Below the pieces are notes generated by a model. It made no database searches, had not been told where the DNA came from, and saw only the letters and a program-made list of their open reading frames with translations. A stretch of 28,893 bases of DNA from assembly GCA_964626495.1 (NCBI GenBank), contig CAZVFT010000019.1, positions 1 through 28,893 on the forward strand, given 5' to 3'. Positions 1-7,851 of this stretch are shown one piece after another. The position numbers were made by a program, and so were the translations under genes. Position 1 is the stretch's first letter. Each line of letters begins with the position of its first letter. The DNA comes from JACNLN01 sp964626495. Lineage in GTDB: Bacteria > Fidelibacterota > Marinisomatia > Marinisomatales > CAZVFT01.

Positions 1-1353
1 CCCACCAAAAAGCTGAAGGGAATTATTAGTAAGGTTCAAACTATTGTAGACAAAACACCGAAACAAAAACCTCAAGAGAAAAAAATCATATCAAAGCCAC
101 AAATTCCTGAACAACTTTCAGTACCTATGAGAAGTGTTTCTGAACTGTCCGATGAGATATCTCTTGTACAAAAGGATTTGGATGTAGTAATGGATCGGTT
201 GGGAGAAGTAATCTCGAGGTTAGAACCCTTAAAAAAAGATAAGTCAAAAAAATATAAACCATATAGAATTAAGGTAACTGAAGAAAAGATTCAGAAGCAG
301 CCGGAAGATTTAGCTTCCCTGCGAGAACTTGCTCTGGAATATGAGCGAAAGGGGGCTATTTCCCTGGCAAGAGACGTATATTTAAGAATGATCTCGGAAG
401 ATCCCTCAAAAGCTGATTATCACTATTATTTGGGCTCACTTTATTCAAGAAGTGGACAGCGTAGTAAGGCTAACCTGTATTATAATGAAGCGTTAGAGTT
501 TGATCCAAATCACCCAGCCACCATCTCTGATTTATCGATGTTTACCCAAATAGATTCAATGAAAGTTGCGATTAACAGAATTCGCAGGAATTTGGATGCT
601 GGCACTTATAAAGAAGTTCTCACTCTGTGTGATGAAGGTAAACAAAGATACCCTAATAATTATGTTTTTTCATACCTTGAGGGTAAAGCCTACGAAATAA
701 TGGGTAACACTAAAAAAGCAAAAAAATTGTACATAGAGAGTATAAATCTTACCCGAAGAGAGGTTGATCCTTTAGTTGCTCTGGGGGATTTATACTTTAA
801 TCAAGGAAATTATCTATATGCTTCTGTTACTTACGCAAAGGTGTTATCATTGAAACCTTACGACATAGATATCGGTTATAAGCACGGTCTGAGTTATTTC
901 TACGCCTTTGAATGGTTAAAAGCAATCTCTGCCTGGGAAGATCTACTCCATTATGCACCCAATCATCTTCAGGTTAAACAGTTACTCCCTCAAGCATATT
1001 ATATTGTGAGTATCGATTACAATAGAATCGGTTATGCTGATCTAAGTCGTAAATACCTTACCTCCGCACTCTCTGTGAACCCGCGTTCATGGGAGTGGTT
1101 GGCAGAGGCTCTTATAAATGCGGGTAAATTCTATAGAACGCAAGGTCTTTACTTTGAAGCATTGGATGCCTATCAGGAAGCTGTTGAAATTGTCCCCGAG
1201 AATTCTGAAAATTATAATGGTCTTGGGATTACCTACTGGGAAATGGGGGAGAAAGATATGGCTATATCCGCATGGAAAAGAAGTCTTGCGCTTCAACCTG
1301 ATAATAACAGCGCCAAGGGATGGTTAATTATTGCCAGGAGACAATCGGAGTAA
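1..1353 (+). CDS. TPR-repeat protein, 5' end outside the window
   Basis: The reading frame is open from base 1 to the TAA at 1351-1353, so the gene starts before the window; the first internal ATG (127) is not a convincing start. At least 450 residues are present. The visible N-terminal part is a Lys/Pro/Gln-rich linker followed by a short heptad-like segment (residues about 45-80 of the visible part). The rest is helical tetratricopeptide repeats with the usual small/aromatic pattern and Pro at repeat ends (for example LALQPDN near the C terminus and LEFDPNH, LSLKPYD earlier). TPR arrays are protein-protein scaffolds; no catalytic motif is visible. A second, secreted TPR protein follows after a 285-bp gap. 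The specific function cannot be told; cell location is uncertain because the N terminus is missing. Confidence 0.85.
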   Translation, partial: PTKKLKGIISKVQTIVDKTPKQKPQEKKIISKPQIPEQLSVPMRSVSELSDEISLVQKDLDVVMDRLGEVISRLEPLKKDKSKKYKPYRIKVTEEKIQKQPEDLASLRELALEYERKGAISLARDVYLRMISEDPSKADYHYYLGSLYSRSGQRSKANLYYNEALEFDPNHPATISDLSMFTQIDSMKVAINRIRRNLDAGTYKEVLTLCDEGKQRYPNNYVFSYLEGKAYEIMGNTKKAKKLYIESINLTRREVDPLVALGDLYFNQGNYLYASVTYAKVLSLKPYDIDIGYKHGLSYFYAFEWLKAISAWEDLLHYAPNHLQVKQLLPQAYYIVSIDYNRIGYADLSRKYLTSALSVNPRSWEWLAEALINAGKFYRTQGLYFEALDAYQEAVEIVPENSENYNGLGITYWEMGEKDMAISAWKRSLALQPDNNSAKGWLIIARRQSE

Positions 1354-1474
1354 TCTATACTTTTCAAACTTAGATATTAATCTAACCTGGGGAATTCACT
1401 AGAGGAGTACAAACCGTCCTAACTTCCAGAATAATAATGGATAGGGAGGGAAATCATAAAGCGAAATAATTATT

Positions 1475-1552
1475 TAAAACGTAAGGCTCGCTGTAGGCTA
1501 CGCCGAGGCTTATGTAATAGTTCTTGTTTACGTTTTACATATTTACGTTTTA
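1475..1552. repeat. Imperfect palindrome with 10-bp inverted arms (REP/MITE-like)
   Basis: TAAAACGTAA at 1475-1484 is the exact reverse complement of TTACGTTTTA at 1528-1537, and that arm is repeated directly at 1543-1552. Inside the arms, AAGGCTCG and CGAGGCTT pair at 7 of 8 positions, around a core palindrome GTAGGCTAC. The core is much richer in G+C than the surrounding AT-rich DNA. This structure fits a short non-autonomous repeat, but copy number in the genome cannot be seen from one window. Confidence 0.6.
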
Positions 1553-1581
1553 TTGACAGTAACATACTCAAATACCATTAT
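1553..1581 (+). promoter_or_regulatory. Candidate sigma-70-type promoter for the secreted TPR gene
   Basis: TTGACA (1553-1558) is a full match to a -35 hexamer. CATTAT (1576-1581) lies 17 bp downstream and matches the -10 consensus at 4 of 6 positions. The pair abuts the third repeat arm at 1543-1552. The leader to the GTG start would be about 50 nt. Confidence 0.4.
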
Positions 1582-1638
1582 TGTATTATCAACAATCAAA
1601 AAGTTGATGAACAGGTTAGACTAATAATATCCCTATCT

Positions 1639-2802
1639 GTGATAATAAAGTTGATTAATATATTTATCTTAAGTATAGCTTTAAGCACAATTAATCTTTA
1701 TGGAGCAGTTAATCAAAACATCAGCAACTCTCAGGATTCAATACTAGGAAAAAACATTGTATGGGATGGAATAAACGCATTTTATAACTATGAATTTGTG
1801 AAGTCCGTAGAGATTCTTTCGAAAGCAAAAGGAGCATACCCAAATCATCCCGCAGTTCATTTTGTATGGGGTACATCTGAATGGTTGAGAACAATCGCTT
1901 ACGAGGGACATGAAAAAAGTTATTCAATTTTGAAGAATCATTTGATGGAAATTATTCCCATCTATGAGGAGTTAACCAAACAGTTTCCTGACAATCCACA
2001 ATACGGACTTTTTCTGGGTTCAGCTCACGGATTAAAGGCACGAATTCATCTCGGGAAAAAGGAGTGGTTTGGCGTTTTGTATGAGGGATATACAGGATAC
2101 AGAATCGTAAAAGAGATTCACAAAACAAATCCGGATCTTGGAGATGCATACCTTCCTTTAGGAATTCTTAATTTTTATGTGGGATCCAGCTCTAAAATAA
2201 TTCAATTTGTTGCAGGGTTATTAGGAGTTGAAGGTGATCGGGAATTGGGGATTAATCAGATCAAAACGGCCGCCAGAACCGGGGAGTATTCCTGGATTGA
2301 AGCTGAAACGATTCTTGCGTTTATTTATCTATGGATTGATGAGGATTATAATTCATCATTACAGGTTGTGACGAAATTGCGAGACCACTTTCCAGGAAGT
2401 TTTTATTATCAACATTTATATACCGAGAGTTTAATTCGATTAAATAAATTAGACAGGGCAGAACAGAATCTGGCAGTTTTGGATAGTATGTTAGAACATC
2501 TTCCCCCCAATTCAAAGAGGGGTTGGAAACCTTCTCATATTTATCAGAAGGCGTTGTTACAATTTTATAAGGGTGATTATAATAAGGCGATGAAGTTAGT
2601 AGATGTATCCATCAAAGAACAAAATACCGAGTTTGATACCAACCTTGCCTTTGCCTATGTACTCAGGGGTAAATTATATGACTTAACGGGGGAGAGAAGG
2701 TTAGCTATGACGGATTATCATGAAGCGATAAAGTTAGATAATTATACATCTGCTGTCCGGGAAGCAGAGATTTATCTAAAATCACCATTTAAAAAAGACT
2801 AA
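1639..2802 (+). CDS. Secreted TPR-repeat protein
   Basis: The product has 387 residues. It starts with GTG and has an N-terminal hydrophobic segment (about residues 2-20, ending LYGA before VNQN) that looks like a Sec signal peptide, so the protein is probably periplasmic or outer-membrane associated. The body is alpha-helical with TPR-like units, for example the C-terminal repeat with RGKLYDLTGERRLAMTDYHE and the preceding QKALLQFYKGDYNKAMKLVD. No enzyme motif was seen. There is no good Shine-Dalgarno sequence before the GTG; the start is chosen because the signal peptide requires it. The next gene's ribosome binding site overlaps this gene's stop codon, so the two are probably co-transcribed. 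The function is unknown; a scaffold or complex-assembly role is only inference from the fold. Confidence 0.8.
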   Translation: MIIKLINIFILSIALSTINLYGAVNQNISNSQDSILGKNIVWDGINAFYNYEFVKSVEILSKAKGAYPNHPAVHFVWGTSEWLRTIAYEGHEKSYSILKNHLMEIIPIYEELTKQFPDNPQYGLFLGSAHGLKARIHLGKKEWFGVLYEGYTGYRIVKEIHKTNPDLGDAYLPLGILNFYVGSSSKIIQFVAGLLGVEGDRELGINQIKTAARTGEYSWIEAETILAFIYLWIDEDYNSSLQVVTKLRDHFPGSFYYQHLYTESLIRLNKLDRAEQNLAVLDSMLEHLPPNSKRGWKPSHIYQKALLQFYKGDYNKAMKLVDVSIKEQNTEFDTNLAFAYVLRGKLYDLTGERRLAMTDYHEAIKLDNYTSAVREAEIYLKSPFKKD

Positions 2803-2813
2803 GGGAGGGATAA

Positions 2814-3509
2814 GTGAAAATCAGGTTGATTATTATTGTTGTTATATTATTTTTCTGGGGATGTGAGCAGAAATCTAATTTCTCACAACTTGAGTTGGGG
2901 AAAATGAGAGTAGGATTTGATGTTGATGATACTATTGTATTTTCCAAGTTTACTTTTGAACATGAAAAAGCCGTAGATAATGATGGACGAACAGATTTTG
3001 GATGGGTAAATCAACATGACAGGGACTATTCCACAATTATTAAACCTATAAAACAACTCATATACTTTTTACGGAATCAAGGGCATGAGATTTATTTTGT
3101 TACATCACGTCCCGGGGAAAATGGTCAATTCCTTGCTGATTTTATAAGTGATTCATTGGGGTTTTTAATAAGAAAAGATATTGAACTTTTTTTCTCTCCC
3201 AAAATGAAGGATCCCATATCAAGTAAGCGCTTTACGACAAAACATAAAATAATGGAAAAATTAAAACTTAATCTCTATTATGGAGATTCTGATACTGATA
3301 TGATTGCTGCTACTATTGCGGGAATTCGAGGTGTGAGAGTGGTAAGAGATCCGCAATCCATTGAATCTTACAGCTCCAATTATTTCGGGGATCTAAAAAT
3401 GGCTCAACAGAAGGGCGGAATGATCACACCTGAAATCTATAAAGATTTCCTGCGTGTTGGAGTAGGACCGTATGGTGAAACAATTTATCCGATATTTCGA
3501 CCTGAATAA
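2814..3509 (+). CDS. Class B acid phosphatase homologue (HAD IIIB), probable lipoprotein
   Basis: The 231-residue product resembles AphA-type class B nonspecific acid phosphatases (E. coli AphA is about 237 residues). HAD motif I is FDVDDT (35-40, nucleophile D36 and acid D38). Motif II is VTSR (96-99). The acidic motif is YYGDSDTDM (155-163), followed by an AphA-like GIRGVRVVRD stretch. Family members are periplasmic, Mg-dependent and dephosphorylate organic phosphomonoesters. The N terminus is hydrophobic and ends in FFWGC (C17), a near-lipobox, so it is probably a lipoprotein, although F at -3 is atypical. It starts with GTG after a strong AAGGGAGGG ribosome binding site at 2801-2809 that begins within the upstream stop codon. 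Substrate is not predictable. Confidence 0.85.
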   Translation: MKIRLIIIVVILFFWGCEQKSNFSQLELGKMRVGFDVDDTIVFSKFTFEHEKAVDNDGRTDFGWVNQHDRDYSTIIKPIKQLIYFLRNQGHEIYFVTSRPGENGQFLADFISDSLGFLIRKDIELFFSPKMKDPISSKRFTTKHKIMEKLKLNLYYGDSDTDMIAATIAGIRGVRVVRDPQSIESYSSNYFGDLKMAQQKGGMITPEIYKDFLRVGVGPYGETIYPIFRPE

Positions 3510-3557
3510 TTTGCCTTGTGGAATGAATAATAATCAACCACACAAAGTACCATAATT

Positions 3558-5069
3558 TTGTCTAAAAAATCTCCAGCTCGAAAAATCGCCAAAGAAGCCA
3601 CCATTTCGATTGTGGGAATGGGGTTTGGAAATACTGTCCGTTACATATTTACTGCCCTGTTAGCTCGTTGGGTGGGTTTAGAATATCTTGGTATTTATTC
3701 GCTGGCTAATGCAGTAACACGGTTTGCGGAAGTTTTTGGGAAAGCTGGGATGGAAAGAGGTATTCTTCGCTTTGTGAGTATGAAGAAAGAACCCGGGAAA
3801 GAAGATTCTATCAAAAAGAACATCCAATCAACTTTAAAGATAGGATCGATTTTTGCATTTATTGTTATGGCTGTACAGATGTTATTATCAGGATGGCTGG
3901 TATCAACTATTTTTCAAAGTTCCTCACTTTTAAAAACTGTCATTATTGTGAATGCTATTTCATTACCTTTCACCGTAGTTACTATGATAGCTGCTTTTGC
4001 CACACAGGGATTTAAACTACTAAAGTACAAGGTTTTTGTTACTAACATGTTAGCACCTACTGTTCTATTACTTACTATGATTACGGCTTATTTTTTAATC
4101 TCATCGGAAATGGCGATTATTTTACCTTTACTGATCTCAGCGATAGTGAGTTTTATCATTATGTTATTCTTTTTGAAGAAACTTACTGGCATAAGTTTAT
4201 CCCAGGTTTTTCCAGCAGACTTCAATTCAGAAATAATCCGGTTTTCGTACCCGCTGATGTTTGTGACAATTATTGGTACATTTATGCACTGGATGGATGT
4301 CACAATGCTTGGCTATTTCACCGATGCGGAGACAGTCGGACTCTATTATCCAGCAGCCCGTTCAGCTGGCTTACTACGAGCAATTCTTCTGGCATTTATG
4401 AGTATTTTCTCGCCTATGTTGTCTGAACTTTTTGCTCAAGAGAAACGAGACGAGATGAGTCATTTATTCAAATTAGTTGTCAGATGGATTCTGACCTTAG
4501 CTGTGCCATTTACTATTATATTTATTTTATTCTCCAAAAAAGTGATGCTGTTATTCGGTGGGGAGTATGTTCAGGCAGCAAATGTTCTGATTGTATTAAC
4601 TCTTGCGACTTTTATACAGTCCTTTATTGGTGCTGGTGGACCAGCCTTGACAATGACGGGTCATCCTAAAGTCAATTTGATAAATTCTTCGATTGTAGTA
4701 GTAATCAATGTTATTTTAAATATATTGTGGATTCCAAAGTATGGGATTATAGGAGCTGCCTGGGCAACATTAGTTTCATTATCCACTCTTGGAATTATAC
4801 GTTCTGTTGAGGTGTGGTTTCTGATCAAGTTACAACCAATCAGCTGGAAATTATTGAAACCAGTCATGTCTGGTTGTATTACGTATGGTTTACTGTTTTT
4901 AATGAAACCGTATCTAATGCCTTATCATACATTAATAACATTGTTGATCTCAACTGTAGTTACCTTCTTGATTTTTTTTGGAATTCTATGGTTGTTAAAA
5001 TTAGATTCTGATGACAGAGAGGTCTGGTCTGCTTTGTTAATGATTACTAATTTTTCAAAAAAGAAATAA
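3558..5069 (+). CDS. Oligosaccharide flippase-like membrane protein (Wzx/MATE, MOP superfamily)
   Basis: The 503-residue protein is highly hydrophobic, with about 12-14 predicted membrane spans. The N terminus (AKEATISIVGMGFGNTVRYI and then ARWVGLEYLGIYSLA) and the middle part (FGGEYVQAANVLIVL, followed by GAGGPALTMTGHPKVNLINS) are typical of polysaccharide-export flippases that move undecaprenyl-linked glycans across the inner membrane. The most likely start is TTG at 3558, because it keeps the basic N-terminal tail ahead of the first span; no good ribosome binding site is visible, so the start is uncertain. It is followed 7 bp later by a YfhO-family gene, which suggests a joint role in transferring lipid-linked sugars to an envelope acceptor. 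The actual substrate is unknown. Confidence 0.85.
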   Translation: MSKKSPARKIAKEATISIVGMGFGNTVRYIFTALLARWVGLEYLGIYSLANAVTRFAEVFGKAGMERGILRFVSMKKEPGKEDSIKKNIQSTLKIGSIFAFIVMAVQMLLSGWLVSTIFQSSSLLKTVIIVNAISLPFTVVTMIAAFATQGFKLLKYKVFVTNMLAPTVLLLTMITAYFLISSEMAIILPLLISAIVSFIIMLFFLKKLTGISLSQVFPADFNSEIIRFSYPLMFVTIIGTFMHWMDVTMLGYFTDAETVGLYYPAARSAGLLRAILLAFMSIFSPMLSELFAQEKRDEMSHLFKLVVRWILTLAVPFTIIFILFSKKVMLLFGGEYVQAANVLIVLTLATFIQSFIGAGGPALTMTGHPKVNLINSSIVVVINVILNILWIPKYGIIGAAWATLVSLSTLGIIRSVEVWFLIKLQPISWKLLKPVMSGCITYGLLFLMKPYLMPYHTLITLLISTVVTFLIFFGILWLLKLDSDDREVWSALLMITNFSKKK

Positions 5070-5076
5070 TCGTTAT

Positions 5077-7446
5077 ATGAAAAAATTCATTGACCTGCGA
5101 AATACTGATTTTTTTGTTGTTCTGGGTTTTATCCTGTTAATTTGTATACTGTTTAATCCCGTTATTTTTCAGGGGAAAATGTTTGGTTCTCCTGATTCAC
5201 TGAATCCGAAAGCTGCATCACTTATTCTGAATAAAAAAGCTGGGGAGACAGGTGATTTTCTTTTATGGCAGCCGTGGATTTTCAGTGGTATGCCAACAGC
5301 GGAAGCATTTACGAATATAAGTAAGCTTTACTTTCCGTATTATATTTTCAAATTACTGTTTATTCCTGGACTATTCATCCAGCTAATCCATTTAATATTT
5401 TGTGGTGTGGGGGGATATTTAGCCGGCAGGAAATTTAACCTGTCAACAATTTCTGCATTTTTAGTAGGGGCTGGATTTATGATCACTCCTTTTATTTTAA
5501 GAATGATCGTATTTGGTCATGGCAGTAAGATGATGACCGCGTCTTACCTTCCGTGGATTTTCTTGCTAACTCTGAAATTGTTTGAAAAACATCGAATAAT
5601 AGATATGGGTTTTCTGGCAATACTGCTGGGATTTCAGCTTCAACGGGGACATGCCCAGATTGTTTATTACACATTGATGTTCATAGGAGCTTATGTTTTA
5701 TACCAGATTATAGTCGCTATTACCGATACAAAAGAGCTTCAATCTGCTTTTAAAGGAACGGCATTATTTTTAGGTGCTGTAGTATTAGCATCAGGGATGG
5801 CGATGTTGGTATATTTACCGTCAATGGAATATGCACCATATTCTGTTAGGGGAGCAGGAGTAGGAGGGGGTGCTGATTATGGCTATGCCACAAACTGGTC
5901 TTTTCATCCAAAAGAGATGCTTACATTTTTAATTCCATCTGCCTTCGGTTTCGGGGGACAAACGTACTGGGGACATATGCCTTTTACCGATTTTCCAAAT
6001 TATATGGGTGTTATTATTTTACTGCTTGCCATTATTGGATTAGTTCGCCGATGGGAGCGAATCTCGTGGTTTTTCTTAGTGACCTCCATTTTAGCTCTTT
6101 TAATTTCATTTGGAAAGCACTTCAGTTTGGTCTTTGACTTTTTTTACAATGTGTTCCCATTTTTCAGCAAATTTCGTGTTCCGACTATGATTCTGATTCT
6201 CCTTCAGTTCAACGTAGCGATTTTAGCAGGATTCGGATTAGATAGTTTATTAACGCTTGGAAAAAAGGGTGTTCCAAGATGGATATGGATACTAGCAGCC
6301 GTATCAGGTTTTTTTGTGCTAATGATGGTCACTGGGGAATCGTTCTTAAAATCAATTGTGAGTTCTGGTTTTACTGCTCCCAGAACGGAGGATCCTAGAA
6401 TGATTCGAGCCATCAATGCTCTGCGGTGGGATCTCTGGTACGAAGATGCATGGATTATGATTTTGTTTGTCGCTGCATTCCTGACAGTGATCTGGCTTTG
6501 GATTAAACAAATGATCAGTCGTAATCTATTTCTGATTGGAATCGTTGCCATAGCTATTATTGATATTGGGATTGTAGATCAGAAAATTATTAATCCGTCT
6601 CGCAAATCCGGTCGGGCTTCACAACTCATCAGCTCCAGAGCTATTCAGCGGTACTTACAACCAGATAAGGTCATCAAATTTTTACAGGAGGATAAGGAGG
6701 GTCAATTCAGGATTTATCCTGTGGGTCAACTGTTTAATGAAGCTCGGTTTAAAGCATTCGGGATTGAATCAGTGGGAGGGTATCACCCGGCGAAATTGAA
6801 AGTTTATAATCAGTTTCTCGAGAAGACTCGTAATGCTTCGACCATACCTCTGATGAGGATGTTAAACGTGAAATTTTTGGTGAGCCCTCAAGAAATCAAA
6901 CATCCAGACTTAGCTTTCGTTTATCAGGACAAATTGCTAACTGGACGGGGTAATATGAATGTATCTATTTACAAACTTAGGAAAAATCTTCCGAGAGCGT
7001 GGTTTGTTCAAGATGTTAACCATTTAGCTGACCAGGGTGATCTTTGGAAAGCTATTTCTGATCCTTCCTTTGACCCGGCTTCGATAGCGTATGTGACCGA
7101 ATCGATGGATGTTCCTGACGATTTAGGGAGAAGAAGTGTGGAAATGATAAAAAATAACATTCACCAATTATCTATCGAAACATCTTCAGATATGCCTGGA
7201 TTTTTAGTCGTTAGCGAAGTTTATTTCCCCCTCAGGTGGAAGGCAAGTATTGATGGAGAGCCTGCGGAGATGATTAAAACAAATGGAGTAATTCGGGGTG
7301 TTATTGTTCCAGCTGGGGAACATAAAGTAGAATTCAGCTACGATAAATCATCATTTCATACCGGAATAAAAGTTTCCCTTATATCATTTTTTATTTCGAC
7401 ATGTTTTATTTCTTATGGGATAATTAAAAAAAGACGTAGCCATTAA
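5077..7446 (+). CDS. YfhO-family multi-pass membrane protein (putative GT-C-type glycosyltransferase)
   Basis: The 789-residue protein has an N-terminal half of about a dozen membrane spans. A soluble region follows (about 520-760), then one last span before a KKRRSH tail. The first external loop holds an acidic GSPDSLNP stretch after the first span, as in GT-C-fold enzymes. The C-terminal part (PRAWFVQDV, then PGFLVVSEVYFPLRWKASID and VPAGEHKVEFSY) is the characteristic YfhO tail. In Bacillus, YfhO works with a lipid-sugar synthase and a flippase to decorate an envelope polymer; that a similar reaction occurs here is inference. The neighbouring flippase fits that idea, but no lipid-sugar synthase (GT2) lies in the window. 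The start ATG at 5077 has no strong ribosome binding site. Confidence 0.8.
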   Translation: MKKFIDLRNTDFFVVLGFILLICILFNPVIFQGKMFGSPDSLNPKAASLILNKKAGETGDFLLWQPWIFSGMPTAEAFTNISKLYFPYYIFKLLFIPGLFIQLIHLIFCGVGGYLAGRKFNLSTISAFLVGAGFMITPFILRMIVFGHGSKMMTASYLPWIFLLTLKLFEKHRIIDMGFLAILLGFQLQRGHAQIVYYTLMFIGAYVLYQIIVAITDTKELQSAFKGTALFLGAVVLASGMAMLVYLPSMEYAPYSVRGAGVGGGADYGYATNWSFHPKEMLTFLIPSAFGFGGQTYWGHMPFTDFPNYMGVIILLLAIIGLVRRWERISWFFLVTSILALLISFGKHFSLVFDFFYNVFPFFSKFRVPTMILILLQFNVAILAGFGLDSLLTLGKKGVPRWIWILAAVSGFFVLMMVTGESFLKSIVSSGFTAPRTEDPRMIRAINALRWDLWYEDAWIMILFVAAFLTVIWLWIKQMISRNLFLIGIVAIAIIDIGIVDQKIINPSRKSGRASQLISSRAIQRYLQPDKVIKFLQEDKEGQFRIYPVGQLFNEARFKAFGIESVGGYHPAKLKVYNQFLEKTRNASTIPLMRMLNVKFLVSPQEIKHPDLAFVYQDKLLTGRGNMNVSIYKLRKNLPRAWFVQDVNHLADQGDLWKAISDPSFDPASIAYVTESMDVPDDLGRRSVEMIKNNIHQLSIETSSDMPGFLVVSEVYFPLRWKASIDGEPAEMIKTNGVIRGVIVPAGEHKVEFSYDKSSFHTGIKVSLISFFISTCFISYGIIKKRRSH

Positions 7447-7460
7447 CCTGAATTATTGTC

Positions 7461-7477
7461 CACGAATTGCACGAATT
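7461..7477. repeat. Two tandem CACGAATT units
   Basis: CACGAATT occurs at 7461-7468 and again at 7470-7477 with a 9-bp period. It is a short degenerate tandem repeat just after the YfhO-family gene; no function is evident. Confidence 0.6.
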
Positions 7478-7523
7478 CCCCTGAAGTTAAATTATAAATA
7501 AAGTTAACCATAAATCGAAAAAT

Positions 7524-7692
7524 GGACACAGAGCACCACAGTGTAGCGCTGAGTTTCACAAAGGCCAGTCAGGTGCCGGACAGACGTACTACTGATTCGT
7601 CAAGGGCCGAACAGGTCCTGTCATGTGCTGGATTGATGGGAATGATAAACTTATCAGTAATGTCTCTGTGGTTCTCTGTGTACTCTGTGTTC
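7524..7692. repeat. Small element bounded by inverted CACAGAG/CTCTGTG repeats
   Basis: The left end has GGACACAGAGCACCACAG at about 7524-7541. The right end has three CTCTGTG units at 7664, 7674 and 7683, then TTC. Read on the other strand, the right end gives GAACACAGAG and AACCACAG, so the ends form imperfect inverted repeats around a core of about 120 bp. The core contains the palindrome ACAGGTCCTGT. It resembles a non-autonomous miniature element, or remnant, with no coding capacity. Confidence 0.5.
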
Positions 7693-7812
7693 AACAATCC
7701 ACATTGCCCCTATATATCGCCAATTACTTTTAGACTACACGTGTTATTTTAGGGGACTTCAGAATAATTACTGCATTGAGATCAATTATATTTTTTGTAA
7801 TTTTGCCGACCG

Positions 7813-7843
7813 TATAATTTACTAATAATTCGATTCAGGAGAA
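7813..7843 (+). promoter_or_regulatory. -10 box and ribosome binding site for sat
   Basis: TATAAT at 7813-7818 is a perfect -10 hexamer. No clear -35 hexamer lies 16-18 bp upstream, only T-rich DNA, so the promoter may be activator-dependent or use a different -35. CAGGAG at about 7836-7841 is a good Shine-Dalgarno sequence that supports the ATG at 7852. Confidence 0.45.
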
Positions 7844-7851
7844 TTTAATAA

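Larger units (their letters stand above)
1354..1638. other. Intergenic gap with palindromic repeat and promoter-like sequence
   Basis: This 285-bp gap has no convincing gene. Its first part (1354-1470) shows nothing that I recognise. The middle holds a 63-bp imperfect palindrome (1475-1537) with a third copy of its arm at 1543-1552. A promoter-like pair of hexamers follows at 1553-1581, ahead of the TPR gene that starts at 1639. Confidence 0.6.
7447..7851. other. Intergenic gap with short repeats and a sat -10 box
   Basis: This 405-bp gap separates the glycan genes from sat. An open frame at 7522-7752 has no ribosome binding site, no recognisable protein and lies in repeat DNA, so it is not called. 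The gap holds tandem CACGAATT units, a CACAGAG/CTCTGTG inverted-repeat element and, near its 3' end, a TATAAT box. Confidence 0.6.

Noticed and set aside
127..1353. Complete TPR gene starting at the ATG at 127
   Set aside because: The frame is open to base 1 with protein-like linker sequence, and no ribosome binding site precedes the ATG; the gene is 5'-truncated by the window.
3517..3542. TGTGG/CCACA hairpin between the phosphatase and flippase genes as a terminator
   Set aside because: The stem is only five pairs with a long loop and no proper U tract, so it cannot be supported as a terminator.
7522..7752. Small protein of 76 residues
   Set aside because: It lies in repeat DNA, has no ribosome binding site, and its composition follows the CACAGAG/CTCTGTG repeats rather than a protein pattern.
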